54,969 bases of DNA from the NCBI GenBank assembly GCA_022750415.1, contig JAKIVT010000004.1, forward strand, positions 1-54,969. Reading direction: 5' to 3'. Positions within the stretch are counted from its first letter, which is position 1; each line of letters begins with the position of its first letter. Under the pieces are notes generated by a model. That model saw only the letters and a program-made list of their open reading frames with translations. It searched no databases and had not been told where the DNA came from. Shown one piece after another: positions 44,006 to 51,524 of this stretch. The DNA is from Thermoplasmata archaeon. Its GTDB lineage: Archaea > Thermoplasmatota > Thermoplasmata > Lutacidiplasmatales > UBA184. The position numbers and the translations under genes are program-made.

Positions 44006-44761
44006 CTAGCTGGAGCGTTGCGGCGAAGTCCAGACGACATCGTCGAACGACCGTCGGAATCCAATCCGATGGTAGAGGGGGAGCCCCATCGGGCTCGCCT
44101 GAAGGCAGGATTCCCGACACCCTACCGAGACGGCATCGGTGAGCGAGGCCACGGTCAGGGCGCGGGCTTGTCCCTGTCGTCGATGGGAGGGCAAGGTCGC
44201 CACGGCATAGATTCCGCCGAAGTAGGCTCCGGGAAGGAGCATGGAACAGGCCACGGGTGTCTGCCCCTCCCACGCGATGTAGCATCGCAGTGGCGCGAGA
44301 CGATGGAAGGGCACCTCGAAGAGCTCCGGGGGCGGAAGAAACTCCGATCCCCGGGCGAGGACGTCCGCGAACTGTTTCGACTCCTCGGGAGACGTTACCG
44401 CTCTCACGAGATGCCGGGCACCCACGTCCGCGCCACCGACCAGGGGAATCGGAACGGTCAGCGCCGGGCGGGACTCGACCTCGGTGAGGCCGGCTTCCTC
44501 TGCGGCGCCGGCCAAGGTCGGCAGGAGCGACTGGTCCCCTTCCAGCCTCCAGCGCTGCGGCCGCTCTCGAAAGAACTCCGCCGCCCGCTCCACGGTCCGG
44601 CGGGGGTCGCTGGGAGGGGTCGTGACGAAGGCCACATTGAGTTCGGTGAGGGCGCTCCCCGAGTCGATGAGCAAGAGTTCGCGGTCCTCCCGTGTGCGGC
44701 CGTGAGGAAAACCCTCGGCGAACCGCCGATAGGCCGCCCGGATGTTGCCGAGCGCCTCCAT
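44006..44761 (-). CDS. GNAT-family acetyltransferase
   Basis: A 251-residue protein. The C-terminal half is a GNAT fold with the acetyl-CoA-binding motif A GIYAVATLPSHRRQGQARAL (R/Q-x-x-G-x-A) and a late YHRIGFRRSF, the usual Y..GF end. The N-terminal half may be a second, degenerate GNAT-like domain. I chose ATG 44761 over TTG 44836. It lies between two tRNA-end repeats and diverges from the GvpD-like gene. The substrate is unknown. Confidence 0.8.
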   Translation of the reverse strand: MEALGNIRAAYRRFAEGFPHGRTREDRELLLIDSGSALTELNVAFVTTPPSDPRRTVERAAEFFRERPQRWRLEGDQSLLPTLAGAAEEAGLTEVESRPALTVPIPLVGGADVGARHLVRAVTSPEESKQFADVLARGSEFLPPPELFEVPFHRLAPLRCYIAWEGQTPVACSMLLPGAYFGGIYAVATLPSHRRQGQARALTVASLTDAVSVGCRESCLQASPMGLPLYHRIGFRRSFDDVVWTSPQRSS

Positions 44762-44985
44762 CGACCCAAGGCCCGGCCGGAGCACCCCTCGGTCCCTCTC
44801 TCGGCTTCCGATTGGGTCTCGCGTGCCCAGGGCCAAGCCCCGGCAGGTAGAAAGTATGTCGTGAAATAAATCAAGTCGACCCGACGCTCCGGTCCCCCGG
44901 TCGGTTCCCTCCCCTTCGGGGGGACGCCCTCCTCCTCACCGAGGGTTTTACGGTTCGGACACTGTCCAGGGACCGGGTTTCTCGG

Positions 44986-46533
44986 ATGAGCCTCTCGCTG
45001 GATGTGCCCCAAGAGCTCTTGGATTTCCTCGTACGCCCGGGCCCCGCGAGCCTGCTGATCCGGGGCGATTCGGGAACCGGGAAGTCCCTGCTTTCGCTCT
45101 CCCTCCTCAACCTCTTCAACGGCCATCGGACCCTCCTGACCGCGCGCCCCGCGGACGCCGACGTCATGGCCCGCCATTCCGGGGCGACCTCGAGATACGG
45201 AGCGGTCGAAGTGATTTCCTCCGACCGTCCCAACCCTCCGGTCCCGACCGGAATTCGCTCCGACAATGGATTGACCGCCGGGAATCTGTCCGCGTCCGTC
45301 GCGTATCCCCGGTTCTTCGACCTGGCTCTCCGGGCGCTCAGCTCCGCTCCTCCCGCTCTCGTTGTCTTCGACTCGTGGGAGGCCCTCGCGAGTGACCCCG
45401 ACGGGATACCGAACAGGGACACCGGAACGGTTCCGTCGCGGGTCGAGCTCGAGCGCAAACTTTTCTCGGCCTGGACCAAGTCGTCGGCCCACCTGGTCCT
45501 CGTCTCGACCGATCGCGCTCGAAGCCAACTCGACTATCTGGCGGATGCCACCTGCACTCTCGAGCTTTCGGAGCTCGATGAGCGCCCGTTGCGCCTTCTG
45601 AGGTTCTCGAAACTACGCGGACGGTCGGGCCGGTCGATGGAGTACCCATTCACGGTATCGGAGGGGCACTTCCGCTGCTTCGCGATCGCCCCTCACGGGT
45701 ACCCCCTACAAAGCCACCGAACCGACCCCGACCCCGAGCCGACATCCTCGACGATGTGGCCGGGCTCGGCGGAATTCGCGGCGGTCTTCGGCCGACTCCC
45801 CCTCGGGGGTCTCACGCTGATCGAGGCGGACCGGGCGGTGCCGCTCGATGTCGTCCGGATGCTCACCGTGCCGATGATCGCCTCCGCGATCACTTCGCAC
45901 GCGGTCGTCATCATCGCTCCCCCCCCGAGTCTGACCGCCGAGGAACTCTGGAAACCGTTCTCCGATTCGATCTCTCCTGAGGCGTTTGCGGAACAAGTGT
46001 TCGCAGTCGTCACGACGGGGCCGAAAGAGGCCGGACCACCCTGGACCGGCGCGATCCACTCGGCGGAGGCCCCCGGGCCGATGGGGTTCCGGTTCGTGCC
46101 TCCCCGGGAACTGAGCCCCTCCGGACCCGTACATCGCGCCGGTCCGGAAGAATTCGCCGCCCAGCTTCCCGACCTCGAGGCGTTCATCGGTCGCTCCCGG
46201 CAGGATCACGCTCGGTCGCTTTCGATCGGGTACGCCGAGGGGAACCTCGCGATCGGGCGGGCGACGGGATTCCCGATGGACCCGGATTCGTACGCTTCCA
46301 CCCTCCGGGCTTACCTCGTGGGCGCGGGGGCGCACGGGGTGGCGATCGGGCGCCCGGAAGAGCCGCTGTTCGATACGATCCGGAGCTACGCCGGGTTGCA
46401 CCTCAACTTGCGTGCCTACAAGGGTCGGTACATCCTTCACGCGTCCCGGCCGTGGTCTCCGTCCTACGTCCTCGCGATTGCCGAGGACGAGGCGCCGGGG
46501 ATGGGTCCCTACCACTTGATCCCGCTGACGTGA
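44986..46533 (+). CDS. GvpD/KaiC-like P-loop ATPase (island paralogue)
   Basis: A 515-residue protein with VPQELLDFLVRPGPASLLI, Walker A RGDSGTGKS, a Walker-B-like strand LVVFDSWEALASD, and the C-terminal LHASRPWSPSYVLAIAEDEA. It parallels the 509-residue protein at 32821-34350 from end to end; the chromosome therefore holds two copies of this ATPase, one beside the two-component cluster and this one inside the tRNA-linked region. In place of the STRVS..FPW segment it has TARPADADVMARHSG, so the sensor loop diverged. TATA-like GTTTTACGG lies 38 bp before the ATG. Confidence 0.72.
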   Translation: MSLSLDVPQELLDFLVRPGPASLLIRGDSGTGKSLLSLSLLNLFNGHRTLLTARPADADVMARHSGATSRYGAVEVISSDRPNPPVPTGIRSDNGLTAGNLSASVAYPRFFDLALRALSSAPPALVVFDSWEALASDPDGIPNRDTGTVPSRVELERKLFSAWTKSSAHLVLVSTDRARSQLDYLADATCTLELSELDERPLRLLRFSKLRGRSGRSMEYPFTVSEGHFRCFAIAPHGYPLQSHRTDPDPEPTSSTMWPGSAEFAAVFGRLPLGGLTLIEADRAVPLDVVRMLTVPMIASAITSHAVVIIAPPPSLTAEELWKPFSDSISPEAFAEQVFAVVTTGPKEAGPPWTGAIHSAEAPGPMGFRFVPPRELSPSGPVHRAGPEEFAAQLPDLEAFIGRSRQDHARSLSIGYAEGNLAIGRATGFPMDPDSYASTLRAYLVGAGAHGVAIGRPEEPLFDTIRSYAGLHLNLRAYKGRYILHASRPWSPSYVLAIAEDEAPGMGPYHLIPLT

Positions 46534-47258
46534 CTGGGGAGCGGAAAGCGCCCCGGGCGACAGCTCTTCCCAAAGCGACTTCCGACCTGCGCGGGCCCGG
46601 GAGGTAGGGCTCGACGCCATCGTCCTCGCGGGCCGGGCGAGGCGAACGCCGCGTTCCCAGCAGGACGAGGGGCGGGCCGGTCTTTCCCGAAACCGAGAGG
46701 GAATTCGGTCGCAATCACCGGCCCCGGATGCCGAATCTTGGGGCAACCGCGCCCCCAGACGAACCATGGTGCCGGGTGGATTCGTCTGCACCTTCACGAC
46801 AATCCGGATACACGACGAACGGTAGGACCCAATCGAATTCTCGGGAGAGGATCGGGCCGCCCGCCCTCGGCCAAAATCCAAATCGCGAATGGTTTTGCGC
46901 CAGGACCCTTGCCGCCCCGGCTGGAGTCGGAAGGGGTGAAGGGATAGCCGCAATGGAGTTCGAACCCTGACGGGGCGATGCCCCCAGGCGTCCGTAGCCC
47001 CGAGCGGGTTCGCCGGCTCTTGCCGAGTGACTGGGAACCACTCCTGGCAGGGAGGTCCCTCTTGGACCGCACGCTCCCAGACGGCGTGGTTCTGCCCCCT
47101 CCGAGCCAGTTAGCCAGCCCGGCCCTCCCGAATCGGCCCGGTTGCCGACGGAGAACCATCCGTCCGACCAGCCTCTGCTTCTCCATGCCTCGCTCAATTC
47201 GAATTCAGCGGTGCCTTAATCTCAACTCGAGGCTGGGTACCAGGTTGAGGTGGGTTCG
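46534..47258. other. Gene-poor stretch with a tRNA-like remnant
   Basis: About 720 bp with no convincing gene; short frames on both strands lack recognisable features. At 46944-46970, TAGCCGCAATGGAGTTCGAA, CCCTG has a T-loop-like TTCGAAC and the TAGCC end, resembling a damaged tRNA 3' end. It lies 50 bp before the first exact tRNA-Gln repeat. Confidence 0.35.
46995..47012. repeat. tRNA-Gln-end direct repeat, copy 1
   Basis: TAGCCCCGAGCGGGTTCG, 17 of 18 identical to the tRNA-Gln gene end at 52205-52222 (G for A at position 14), same orientation. It opens the module containing the small membrane protein gene. Confidence 0.85.
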
Positions 47259-47495
47259 ATGGGGTACGGTGAGTACGAGTGGGGCGGCCTGATGAAGGTG
47301 CTCGGAGGGTTCGTCATCCTCGTCGGGATCGGGTTGGCGGGCTACGTGCTGTACCTGAACCGGAACTCCTGGTTGATTGCGTTAGTTCTGTTCGTTGTAT
47401 TCTTGATCCTCGGGGCCATGTTGGTCTCTAAGGGCAGCTACACGCGGAAGCAGAACACTCCGGTGGGGCGCGTCGAGGGCACGACCGACAAGTAG
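47259..47495 (+). CDS. Small two-helix membrane protein
   Basis: A 78-residue protein from ATG 47259 with two membrane helices (VLGGFVILVGIGLAGYVLYL and WLIALVLFVVFLILGAMLV) and a short polar tail. Base composition is clearly less GC-rich than the flanks. It is the only likely gene in its 0.7-kb module. Function unknown; small two-helix proteins in mobile regions are sometimes toxins or phage-defence effectors, but nothing specific supports that here. GTG 47250 is an alternative start. Confidence 0.6.
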   Translation: MGYGEYEWGGLMKVLGGFVILVGIGLAGYVLYLNRNSWLIALVLFVVFLILGAMLVSKGSYTRKQNTPVGRVEGTTDK

Positions 47496-47673
47496 GGTCC
47501 GGCGTCCAATTTCACCTCCTGGAGCTCCTCAAACTCAACACCTCGGGGGAGGGCCCAACTGGAGACACTGGCGGTCCCGATAGCCAACCTAGTCAAACCG
47601 GCTGACTTTCCAATTTCGGTGTCCCGGTAGGACGGAGGGCGGTGATGGGTTCGCCCCTGTCGGATTCGAACGT

Positions 47674-47691
47674 TAGCCCCGAGCGGATTCG
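47674..47691. repeat. tRNA-Gln-end direct repeat, copy 2
   Basis: TAGCCCCGAGCGGATTCG, identical over 18 bp to the tRNA-Gln end, same orientation, 679 bp from copy 1. A separate T-loop-like GGATTCGAACG ends 2 bp before it (47661-47671), so the boundary may carry a partial second copy. Confidence 0.9.
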
Positions 47692-47934
47692 TTTGCGGTT
47701 CCCTCCAAAAGGGATACACCACCGCCCGGGGGACGGAACACCAAGGCACCGGCGGGACGACCTGCTTCGCTCAATCCTGAAGGGGCGCAGAACCATCACC
47801 GGCAGCCCGAGCGGGGCGGGCAGCAAGCCGATTCCTGCCCCATCCGGATTCCGGCGCAAGTTGCTGCGCAATCCTATCGTAGAAGTTCGCCGATCCGCCG
47901 GAATCGGAGGTCTCCGGACCCCTGCGCAGCTTTG

Positions 47935-47960
47935 AGAGGGGGACCCAACTCTCCCCCTCT
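47935..47960. terminator. Strong hairpin, terminator-like
   Basis: AGAGGGGGA, 8-base loop, TCCCCCTCT: a perfect 9-bp inverted repeat. It lies downstream of the minus-strand toroid gene (which ends at 48174) and may terminate it. No T-run is visible on the minus strand. Confidence 0.4.
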
Positions 47961-48173
47961 GCAAGACGAAAAGTTGTCTGACCCGACCGTCGCCCGGTGA
48001 CGGAACGGCTCGTGTCGAGCGCGGACCCGACCCGGTCGCCAGTAACGGACCGGTGGACCTTCTCCCACCGCATGAATCGCCAGTCCGGGGCGAACGCACG
48101 GCGAACGCCACCACTCCGGGGGTCCGAGTTCGATATGGACTCGGACGCCCACTGCGGTGGGTGGACTCCGTGG

Positions 48174-49193
48174 CTATCCTGCGTCGCGGACCCGCTTCAT
48201 CGCTCGGAGGGCCTTTAGCGTGATCCACTTGCTTGGCTTTCCGGGCTCCTCGATTCTGAGCGGGGTAACGCCCTTCCGATACTGGGCGGCCTGTGGCCCG
48301 GAAACGTCCGGATGCAACCGGTCGATTTGCCAGGTTCCATCTGGTCGTCTCTTCTCCGTAAGGAGCTTCAGGGCGGGCTGGAGTCGCCGGTCCCCTGCGA
48401 ACCCGAGTTGAGTAAGTACGTCGAGTCCGACCAGGATATCGTAGTAGTAGTGATTCGGATAGTGCAGTCGGAGCCAAGGGGGGTAAGGTGGCCCTTCGTT
48501 GAAGAGCCGGCGCCGGAGATAGAACTCCGCCCCCTTCGAGATTGCGGCCTCCATCTCGGATGTACGCTTCGACATGGGGAGCGACGCGAATGCAGCGAGT
48601 GGCTCCCAGACGTCCAGTGTTCCGGGCGTCCCGTGGGAACAGTTCCAGCCTCCGTCCTTGCGCTGGTCCTCGAGGAGCCAGTCGTACAACTTGCGAATTC
48701 GGAAGTCGTCGGCGTAGCCGAACTGGGTCATCATTCGGGCCGTGTTCCCGACTACGCAAGCCTCCTCGTGAAAGAAGTTGAACGGGGAGCTGAGCCGGAG
48801 CTTGAACTCGAACAGGAGTTCGGCAATCCGCTTGATCCGCGGGTCCGAGGCGTCGAGGCCGAAGTCGGCGAGGACCAATGCTCTCCAATTCGTGGAGAGG
48901 TACTTCGGGTAGTAGAGGAAGTCAATCCACCCCTTGAGACTCTTCGGCTCACGCAGTTCCCAGAACCCCTTCGGGCCTTGCGTACGGAGCTGGTCGCGGG
49001 CCCATCCGACTCGGGTGACTCTGGCGCGGGTCGCCCGAAGGTCTGGGTCGGATTCCTCGCGTCCGAGCAAGTCGACCAGGGTCGCGGCACGCACGACCGG
49101 CTGACCCTCCTCCAACAGCCACTGGACGACCTTCGCATCGCGATCGCGGTTCGTGGGCCCGAGCTCGACTTTCACTTTGGCGCCCGAATTCAC
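48174..49193 (-). CDS. Alpha/alpha-toroid (terpenoid cyclase/prenyltransferase-like) protein
   Basis: A 339-residue all-helical protein. LLEDQRKDGGWNC and LLTEKRRPDGTWQID are typical of prenyltransferase/squalene-cyclase repeats (the DG.W/QW-type turns), and several helix pairs such as HYYYDILVGLDVLTQLGF follow the same period. No catalytic DxDD or zinc site is evident, so this is probably a toroid-fold protein of unknown substrate rather than a cyclase. It is the sole gene of a 1.7-kb module. Start is ATG 49193. Confidence 0.75.
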   Translation of the reverse strand: MNSGAKVKVELGPTNRDRDAKVVQWLLEEGQPVVRAATLVDLLGREESDPDLRATRARVTRVGWARDQLRTQGPKGFWELREPKSLKGWIDFLYYPKYLSTNWRALVLADFGLDASDPRIKRIAELLFEFKLRLSSPFNFFHEEACVVGNTARMMTQFGYADDFRIRKLYDWLLEDQRKDGGWNCSHGTPGTLDVWEPLAAFASLPMSKRTSEMEAAISKGAEFYLRRRLFNEGPPYPPWLRLHYPNHYYYDILVGLDVLTQLGFAGDRRLQPALKLLTEKRRPDGTWQIDRLHPDVSGPQAAQYRKGVTPLRIEEPGKPSKWITLKALRAMKRVRDAG

Positions 49194-49531
49194 CCCAGTG
49201 TTTCAACTTTCCCCGCGGATCGAGGGTACGGCCAACCTTGCAACACCGGAAGCAGTGTCGGCCCAACGCCGGGTCGTTCTGGAGGCAGACGCGGCGTCCG
49301 ACCTCGATTGTTGACCACGGAGGAGCTTGGGCACGCGCCCAGGGGGCCACTCCCCCGATTTGTCGAGCCCATTCTCCGGGCTTACCTGAGCTCCGCCGAG
49401 GGATAGCCCCGAGCGGATTCACGGACAAATTCAGGCTGAAGCGGATGGATCCAAGAACCATCTGGCTCGGGGTCGTCTCGGAGAGTCTGGTCGCAAAGCG
49501 TTAAGAAAGTCGCCACCATTGACGCCATGGG
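49194..49531. other. Gap with repeat copy 3 and TA promoter
   Basis: No gene is seen. It holds repeat copy 3 and, at about 49499-49507, the TATA-like GCGTTAAGA centred about 29 bp before the antitoxin ATG at 49532. ACCAT (49515-49519) and ATGGT (49532-49536) form a weak inverted repeat around the start. Confidence 0.45.
49404..49421. repeat. tRNA-Gln-end direct repeat, copy 3
   Basis: TAGCCCCGAGCGGATTCA, 17 of 18 identical to the tRNA-Gln end, same orientation, 1,730 bp from copy 2. It opens the module with the first toxin-antitoxin pair. Confidence 0.9.
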
Positions 49532-49741
49532 ATGGTATCGTCGGCAACCACCGTACCCGTCCGCCCGGACACTCTGCGGAAGCTGAAGTCGTACAAGGTA
49601 GGCGATGCCACGTACGACGATGTGCTGAACGAATTGATGGAGGAGGTCCCACCACCCCAGTTTTGGCGGGAACACTATCGGCGTCTTCACGAGGATACCA
49701 GTGTCCCGCTGGCCGAAGTCAGACGCCGCCTGAAACTCTGA
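49532..49741 (+). CDS. Antitoxin, RHH-like (pair 1)
   Basis: A 69-residue protein. TTVPVRPDTLRKLKSYKVGDA forms the ribbon and first helix of a ribbon-helix-helix domain, then TYDDVLNELMEEVPPPQFW. It is similar in layout to the antitoxin-like proteins at 51078-51296 and 51511-51747. The C-terminal half should wrap the toxin. A leaderless promoter is likely. The toxin gene begins 3 bp after its stop. Confidence 0.82.
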   Translation: MVSSATTVPVRPDTLRKLKSYKVGDATYDDVLNELMEEVPPPQFWREHYRRLHEDTSVPLAEVRRRLKL

Positions 49742-49744
49742 TCG

Positions 49745-50008
49745 TTGACCGAAGTCTTTCTCCAGGCAAGCGCGGAACGTGAGCTCGCTCGGCTGCCTCG
49801 CCAAATTCAGATCCGCTTCGTCCACACCTTCGTCCTGCTTCTGGACGACCCCCGGCGGCGCCGACCTGGCCTCGACATTCGTCCCCTGAAAGGGGGAAAG
49901 TCGGCCTGGAGGGTGCGGGTAGGGGACTATCGGGGAATCTTCGAGTTGGACGAAGGTCGGGTAACTTTTACCCGGTTCGCGCATCGGTCGAAGGTCTACG
50001 ACCTGTAG
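49745..50008 (+). CDS. RelE/ParE-superfamily toxin (pair 1)
   Basis: An 87-residue protein starting with TTG, 3 bp after the antitoxin stop. AERELARLPRQIQIRFVHTF (first helices), DIRPLKGGKSAWRVRVGDYRGIFEL (central sheet) and VTFTRFAHRSKVYDL (end) match the RelE/ParE fold. Toxins of this group cleave mRNA on the ribosome or inhibit gyrase; which applies here is unknown. Confidence 0.85.
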   Translation: MTEVFLQASAERELARLPRQIQIRFVHTFVLLLDDPRRRRPGLDIRPLKGGKSAWRVRVGDYRGIFELDEGRVTFTRFAHRSKVYDL

Positions 50009-50058
50009 GCTGGGGGCCGCGCGCACGGCTCAGGGACGCGGGCCGCGATTGCGATTAC

Positions 50059-50430
50059 TCAGGGGGTGCCGATGAGGGCGACAAGGACCACCATCCACCT
50101 CGTGCCACGCTTCTGCCAGAGGCGGACGCTCCGCATGGCGAAGGCTCTCTCCCCGATGGCGTAGTCGGTTCTGCAGGCAACGGCGACCGCCGAGCCGAGG
50201 TCCCGGACTACTACCTCGCTGAGCCGAACCGAAGAGAAGGTCTTCCTCCTGGGCGGACGGTGTGCGGCCACGACGGAAGCCTTGAGGCTCACGCTCTGGC
50301 TCTCCGACTGGACGAAGAGGACGTCATCCGCGAGCAGTTCTTCGAAGATATCGCCAGTATCCGGATCCGCGCTGGCGTCGCCTAGACGGAGCTTCTCCTC
50401 TAGGGCAAGCACCTCTTCCTCGATGTTCAT
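50059..50430 (-). CDS. SnoaL/NTF2-like (DUF4440-type) protein
   Basis: A 123-residue protein beginning MNIEEEVLALEEKLRLGDAS. FEELLADDVLFVQSES, VVVRDLGSAVAVACRTDYAIG and SVRLWQKRGTRWMVVLVALI follow the DUF4440/NTF2-like cone fold (helices then curved sheet). Such proteins bind small molecules or act as simple enzymes. It shares a module with the first TA pair but faces the other way. ATG 50430 is preferred over the 50487 extension. Confidence 0.75.
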   Translation of the reverse strand: MNIEEEVLALEEKLRLGDASADPDTGDIFEELLADDVLFVQSESQSVSLKASVVAAHRPPRRKTFSSVRLSEVVVRDLGSAVAVACRTDYAIGERAFAMRSVRLWQKRGTRWMVVLVALIGTP

Positions 50431-50527
50431 TTTGGATCCCCTTCCCCACGGTCGGCCGGACGGGACTCGCAGGGTTCGCGTGGTCATGACTAATTCGGGC
50501 TCGAAGGGAACCCCTGCCGAGCCGGGG

Positions 50528-50543
50528 AGCCCCGAGCGGGACT
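50528..50543. repeat. tRNA-Gln-end direct repeat, copy 4
   Basis: AGCCCCGAGCGGGACT: 13 bp of the tRNA-Gln end (with G for A), same orientation; the first T is G here. It shares GGGACT with copy 5, and both are followed 26-27 bp from the repeat start by ACGACAG-NN-TGGGT, so these two boundaries are closely related. Confidence 0.88.
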
Positions 50544-50562
50544 ACCCCATCTTTACGACAGA

Positions 50563-50745
50563 ATGGGTATCAATCCCGACGATGGTGCCTTTGTGCGCGG
50601 AACAAGCCACAGAGAAGGGCCGCTCTACTTCGAGTCCGACGCCGGTTGCTTCGTTATCCCGGGCCGGATTCGGCAGCGAATGCCGGCGAACAGCTGGGCG
50701 CCGCCTGAGGCGCGTGAATCCTCATCGGACTGGACCTCGGATTGA
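50563..50745 (+). CDS. Doubtful small protein
   Basis: A 60-codon frame opening MGINPDDGAFVRGTSHREGP and containing FESDAGCFVIPGRI. It begins 35 bp after repeat copy 4 and a TATA-like TCTTTACG is only 12-15 bp upstream, too close for the start. No homologue is recognised. It may be a remnant of the cargo of the module or no gene at all. Confidence 0.25.
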   Translation: MGINPDDGAFVRGTSHREGPLYFESDAGCFVIPGRIRQRMPANSWAPPEARESSSDWTSD

Positions 50746-50801
50746 CTCTCAGATAGACCGCCGGATCGGGGGCGGCCCCGGGCTCAGCAGAGCGACAGGA
50801 G

Positions 50802-51077
50802 CTACTTTGGGAGCCGCCGATACACGCACGACCGAGGTCCAAACCGAATGAATCGCGCTTCCGATCCATCCCAGCGGAAGATGCCCCGGTACGCGCCGAC
50901 CTTCAGGGTCCAGAGTCCACGGCCCCCTTCGAGGGGGTGCGTGTCAAACTCCCCGGGCAGGCGCAGGATGGTCGACCCCTGGAACCGAAGCAGCAGCTGA
51001 TCGAACCTCGTACGGGGCAGGGTCGGAAGTCGGCGGAGCGACGCAAACCCCTCCGGGCTGAGAGTTACCGGGACCAT
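50802..51077 (-). CDS. RelE/ParE-superfamily toxin (pair 2)
   Basis: A 91-residue protein directly after its antitoxin gene (stop of the antitoxin at 51078). FASLRRLPTLPRTRFDQLLL, HPLEGGRGLWTLKVGAYRGI and ARFIRFGPRSCVYRRL follow the same RelE/ParE pattern as toxin 1 (W.LKVG.YRGIF). The DNA is not obviously similar, so the pairs are distant relatives rather than recent duplicates. Confidence 0.82.
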   Translation of the reverse strand: MVPVTLSPEGFASLRRLPTLPRTRFDQLLLRFQGSTILRLPGEFDTHPLEGGRGLWTLKVGAYRGIFRWDGSEARFIRFGPRSCVYRRLPK

Positions 51078-51296
51078 CTATCGAGCCGGGAGCCCGAGCC
51101 GCCGGCGGGCGGTCCCGTACGAGATCGCGGGACGCGTCAGCTCATGTTCGGCCCACGCGAGAAAGTCTCTCGGCGGGACAGCGTCCATGAACTCTTCCAA
51201 GATTTCAGCGTAAGTCCGACCCCCGGTCTTGTACAACTTGAGGCGACGGGCTGTGGACGTCGGGACCGTGATCGTCGTGGGCGGGTCCGCGAGCAT
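51078..51296 (-). CDS. Antitoxin, RHH-like (pair 2)
   Basis: A 72-residue protein: TTITVPTSTARRLKLYKTGG is the ribbon-helix segment, then TYAEILEEFMDAVPPRDFLA and the terminal ARRRLGLPAR. It aligns over its length with antitoxin 1. The gene faces the opposite way to pairs 1 and 3. A 15-bp perfect palindrome lies just before its ATG. Confidence 0.82.
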   Translation of the reverse strand: MLADPPTTITVPTSTARRLKLYKTGGRTYAEILEEFMDAVPPRDFLAWAEHELTRPAISYGTARRRLGLPAR

Positions 51297-51303
51297 GCCA
51301 CCT

Positions 51304-51318
51304 CAATTGGTCCAATTG
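51304..51318. promoter_or_regulatory. Operator-like palindrome of TA pair 2
   Basis: CAATTGG-T-CCAATTG is a perfect 15-bp inverted repeat 8 bp before the antitoxin ATG, between it and a TATA-like CCTTATTCC (about 51328-51336, minus strand). An RHH antitoxin would be expected to bind here and repress its own operon. Confidence 0.65.
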
Positions 51319-51388
51319 GAATAAGGATTTCTGCAAGTCGCCCTCTGCCAGGAGAGGGCACTGCCCGGGCGGACTGAGCCAGGGAACG

Positions 51389-51404
51389 TAGCCCCGAGCG
51401 GGAC
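51389..51404. repeat. tRNA-Gln-end direct repeat, copy 5
   Basis: TAGCCCCGAGCGGGAC, 14 of 16 identical to the tRNA-Gln end, same orientation, 862 bp from copy 4 and 816 bp from the tRNA copy. It opens the module with TA pair 3. Confidence 0.9.
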
Positions 51405-51507
51405 TCATGCGAATCACGACAGCGTGGGTGCCGTTCCACCTTTCCGGGACGGGCGGTCTATGCTGGTGCGCCCCGTGGCGGAGGGACGAAGGGTTGAAAC
51501 ACTTAAG

Positions 51508-51524
51508 TCTATGGAGCCCATAGA
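51508..51524. promoter_or_regulatory. Operator-like palindrome of TA pair 3
   Basis: TCTATGG-AGC-CCATAGA is a perfect 7-bp inverted repeat (17 bp overall) covering the antitoxin ATG at 51511. The TATA-like CACTTAAGT (about 51501-51509) abuts it. Placement over the start suits autorepression, although one arm is constrained by coding. Confidence 0.6.

Larger units (their letters stand above)
47496..48173. other. Gene-poor stretch across a module boundary
   Basis: About 680 bp between the small membrane protein and the toroid protein. It contains repeat copy 2 and the hairpin at 47935-47960. A 97-codon frame at 47642-47935 crosses the repeat and has no features; I do not call it. Otherwise I see nothing. 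Confidence 0.4.
50431..50801. other. Gap with repeat copy 4 and a doubtful small ORF
   Basis: The 370 bp between the SnoaL-like gene and toxin 2 contain repeat copy 4 and a 60-codon frame (50563-50745) listed separately. Nothing else is seen. Confidence 0.4.

Noticed and set aside
43837-44142. Plus-strand frame after the HEPN gene
   Set aside because: It begins plausibly (MVRVGTSLRTVLRWGITGSN) but runs into Arg-rich sequence antisense to the acetyltransferase gene; no promoter or homology supports it.
46715-47197. Frames on both strands between the GvpD-like gene and the small membrane protein
   Set aside because: They overlap each other, cross the tRNA-like repeats, and show no domain, signal or promoter support.
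47642-47935. 97-codon plus-strand frame across repeat copy 2
   Set aside because: It reads through the repeat boundary and is Arg/Pro/Gly-rich with no recognisable features.
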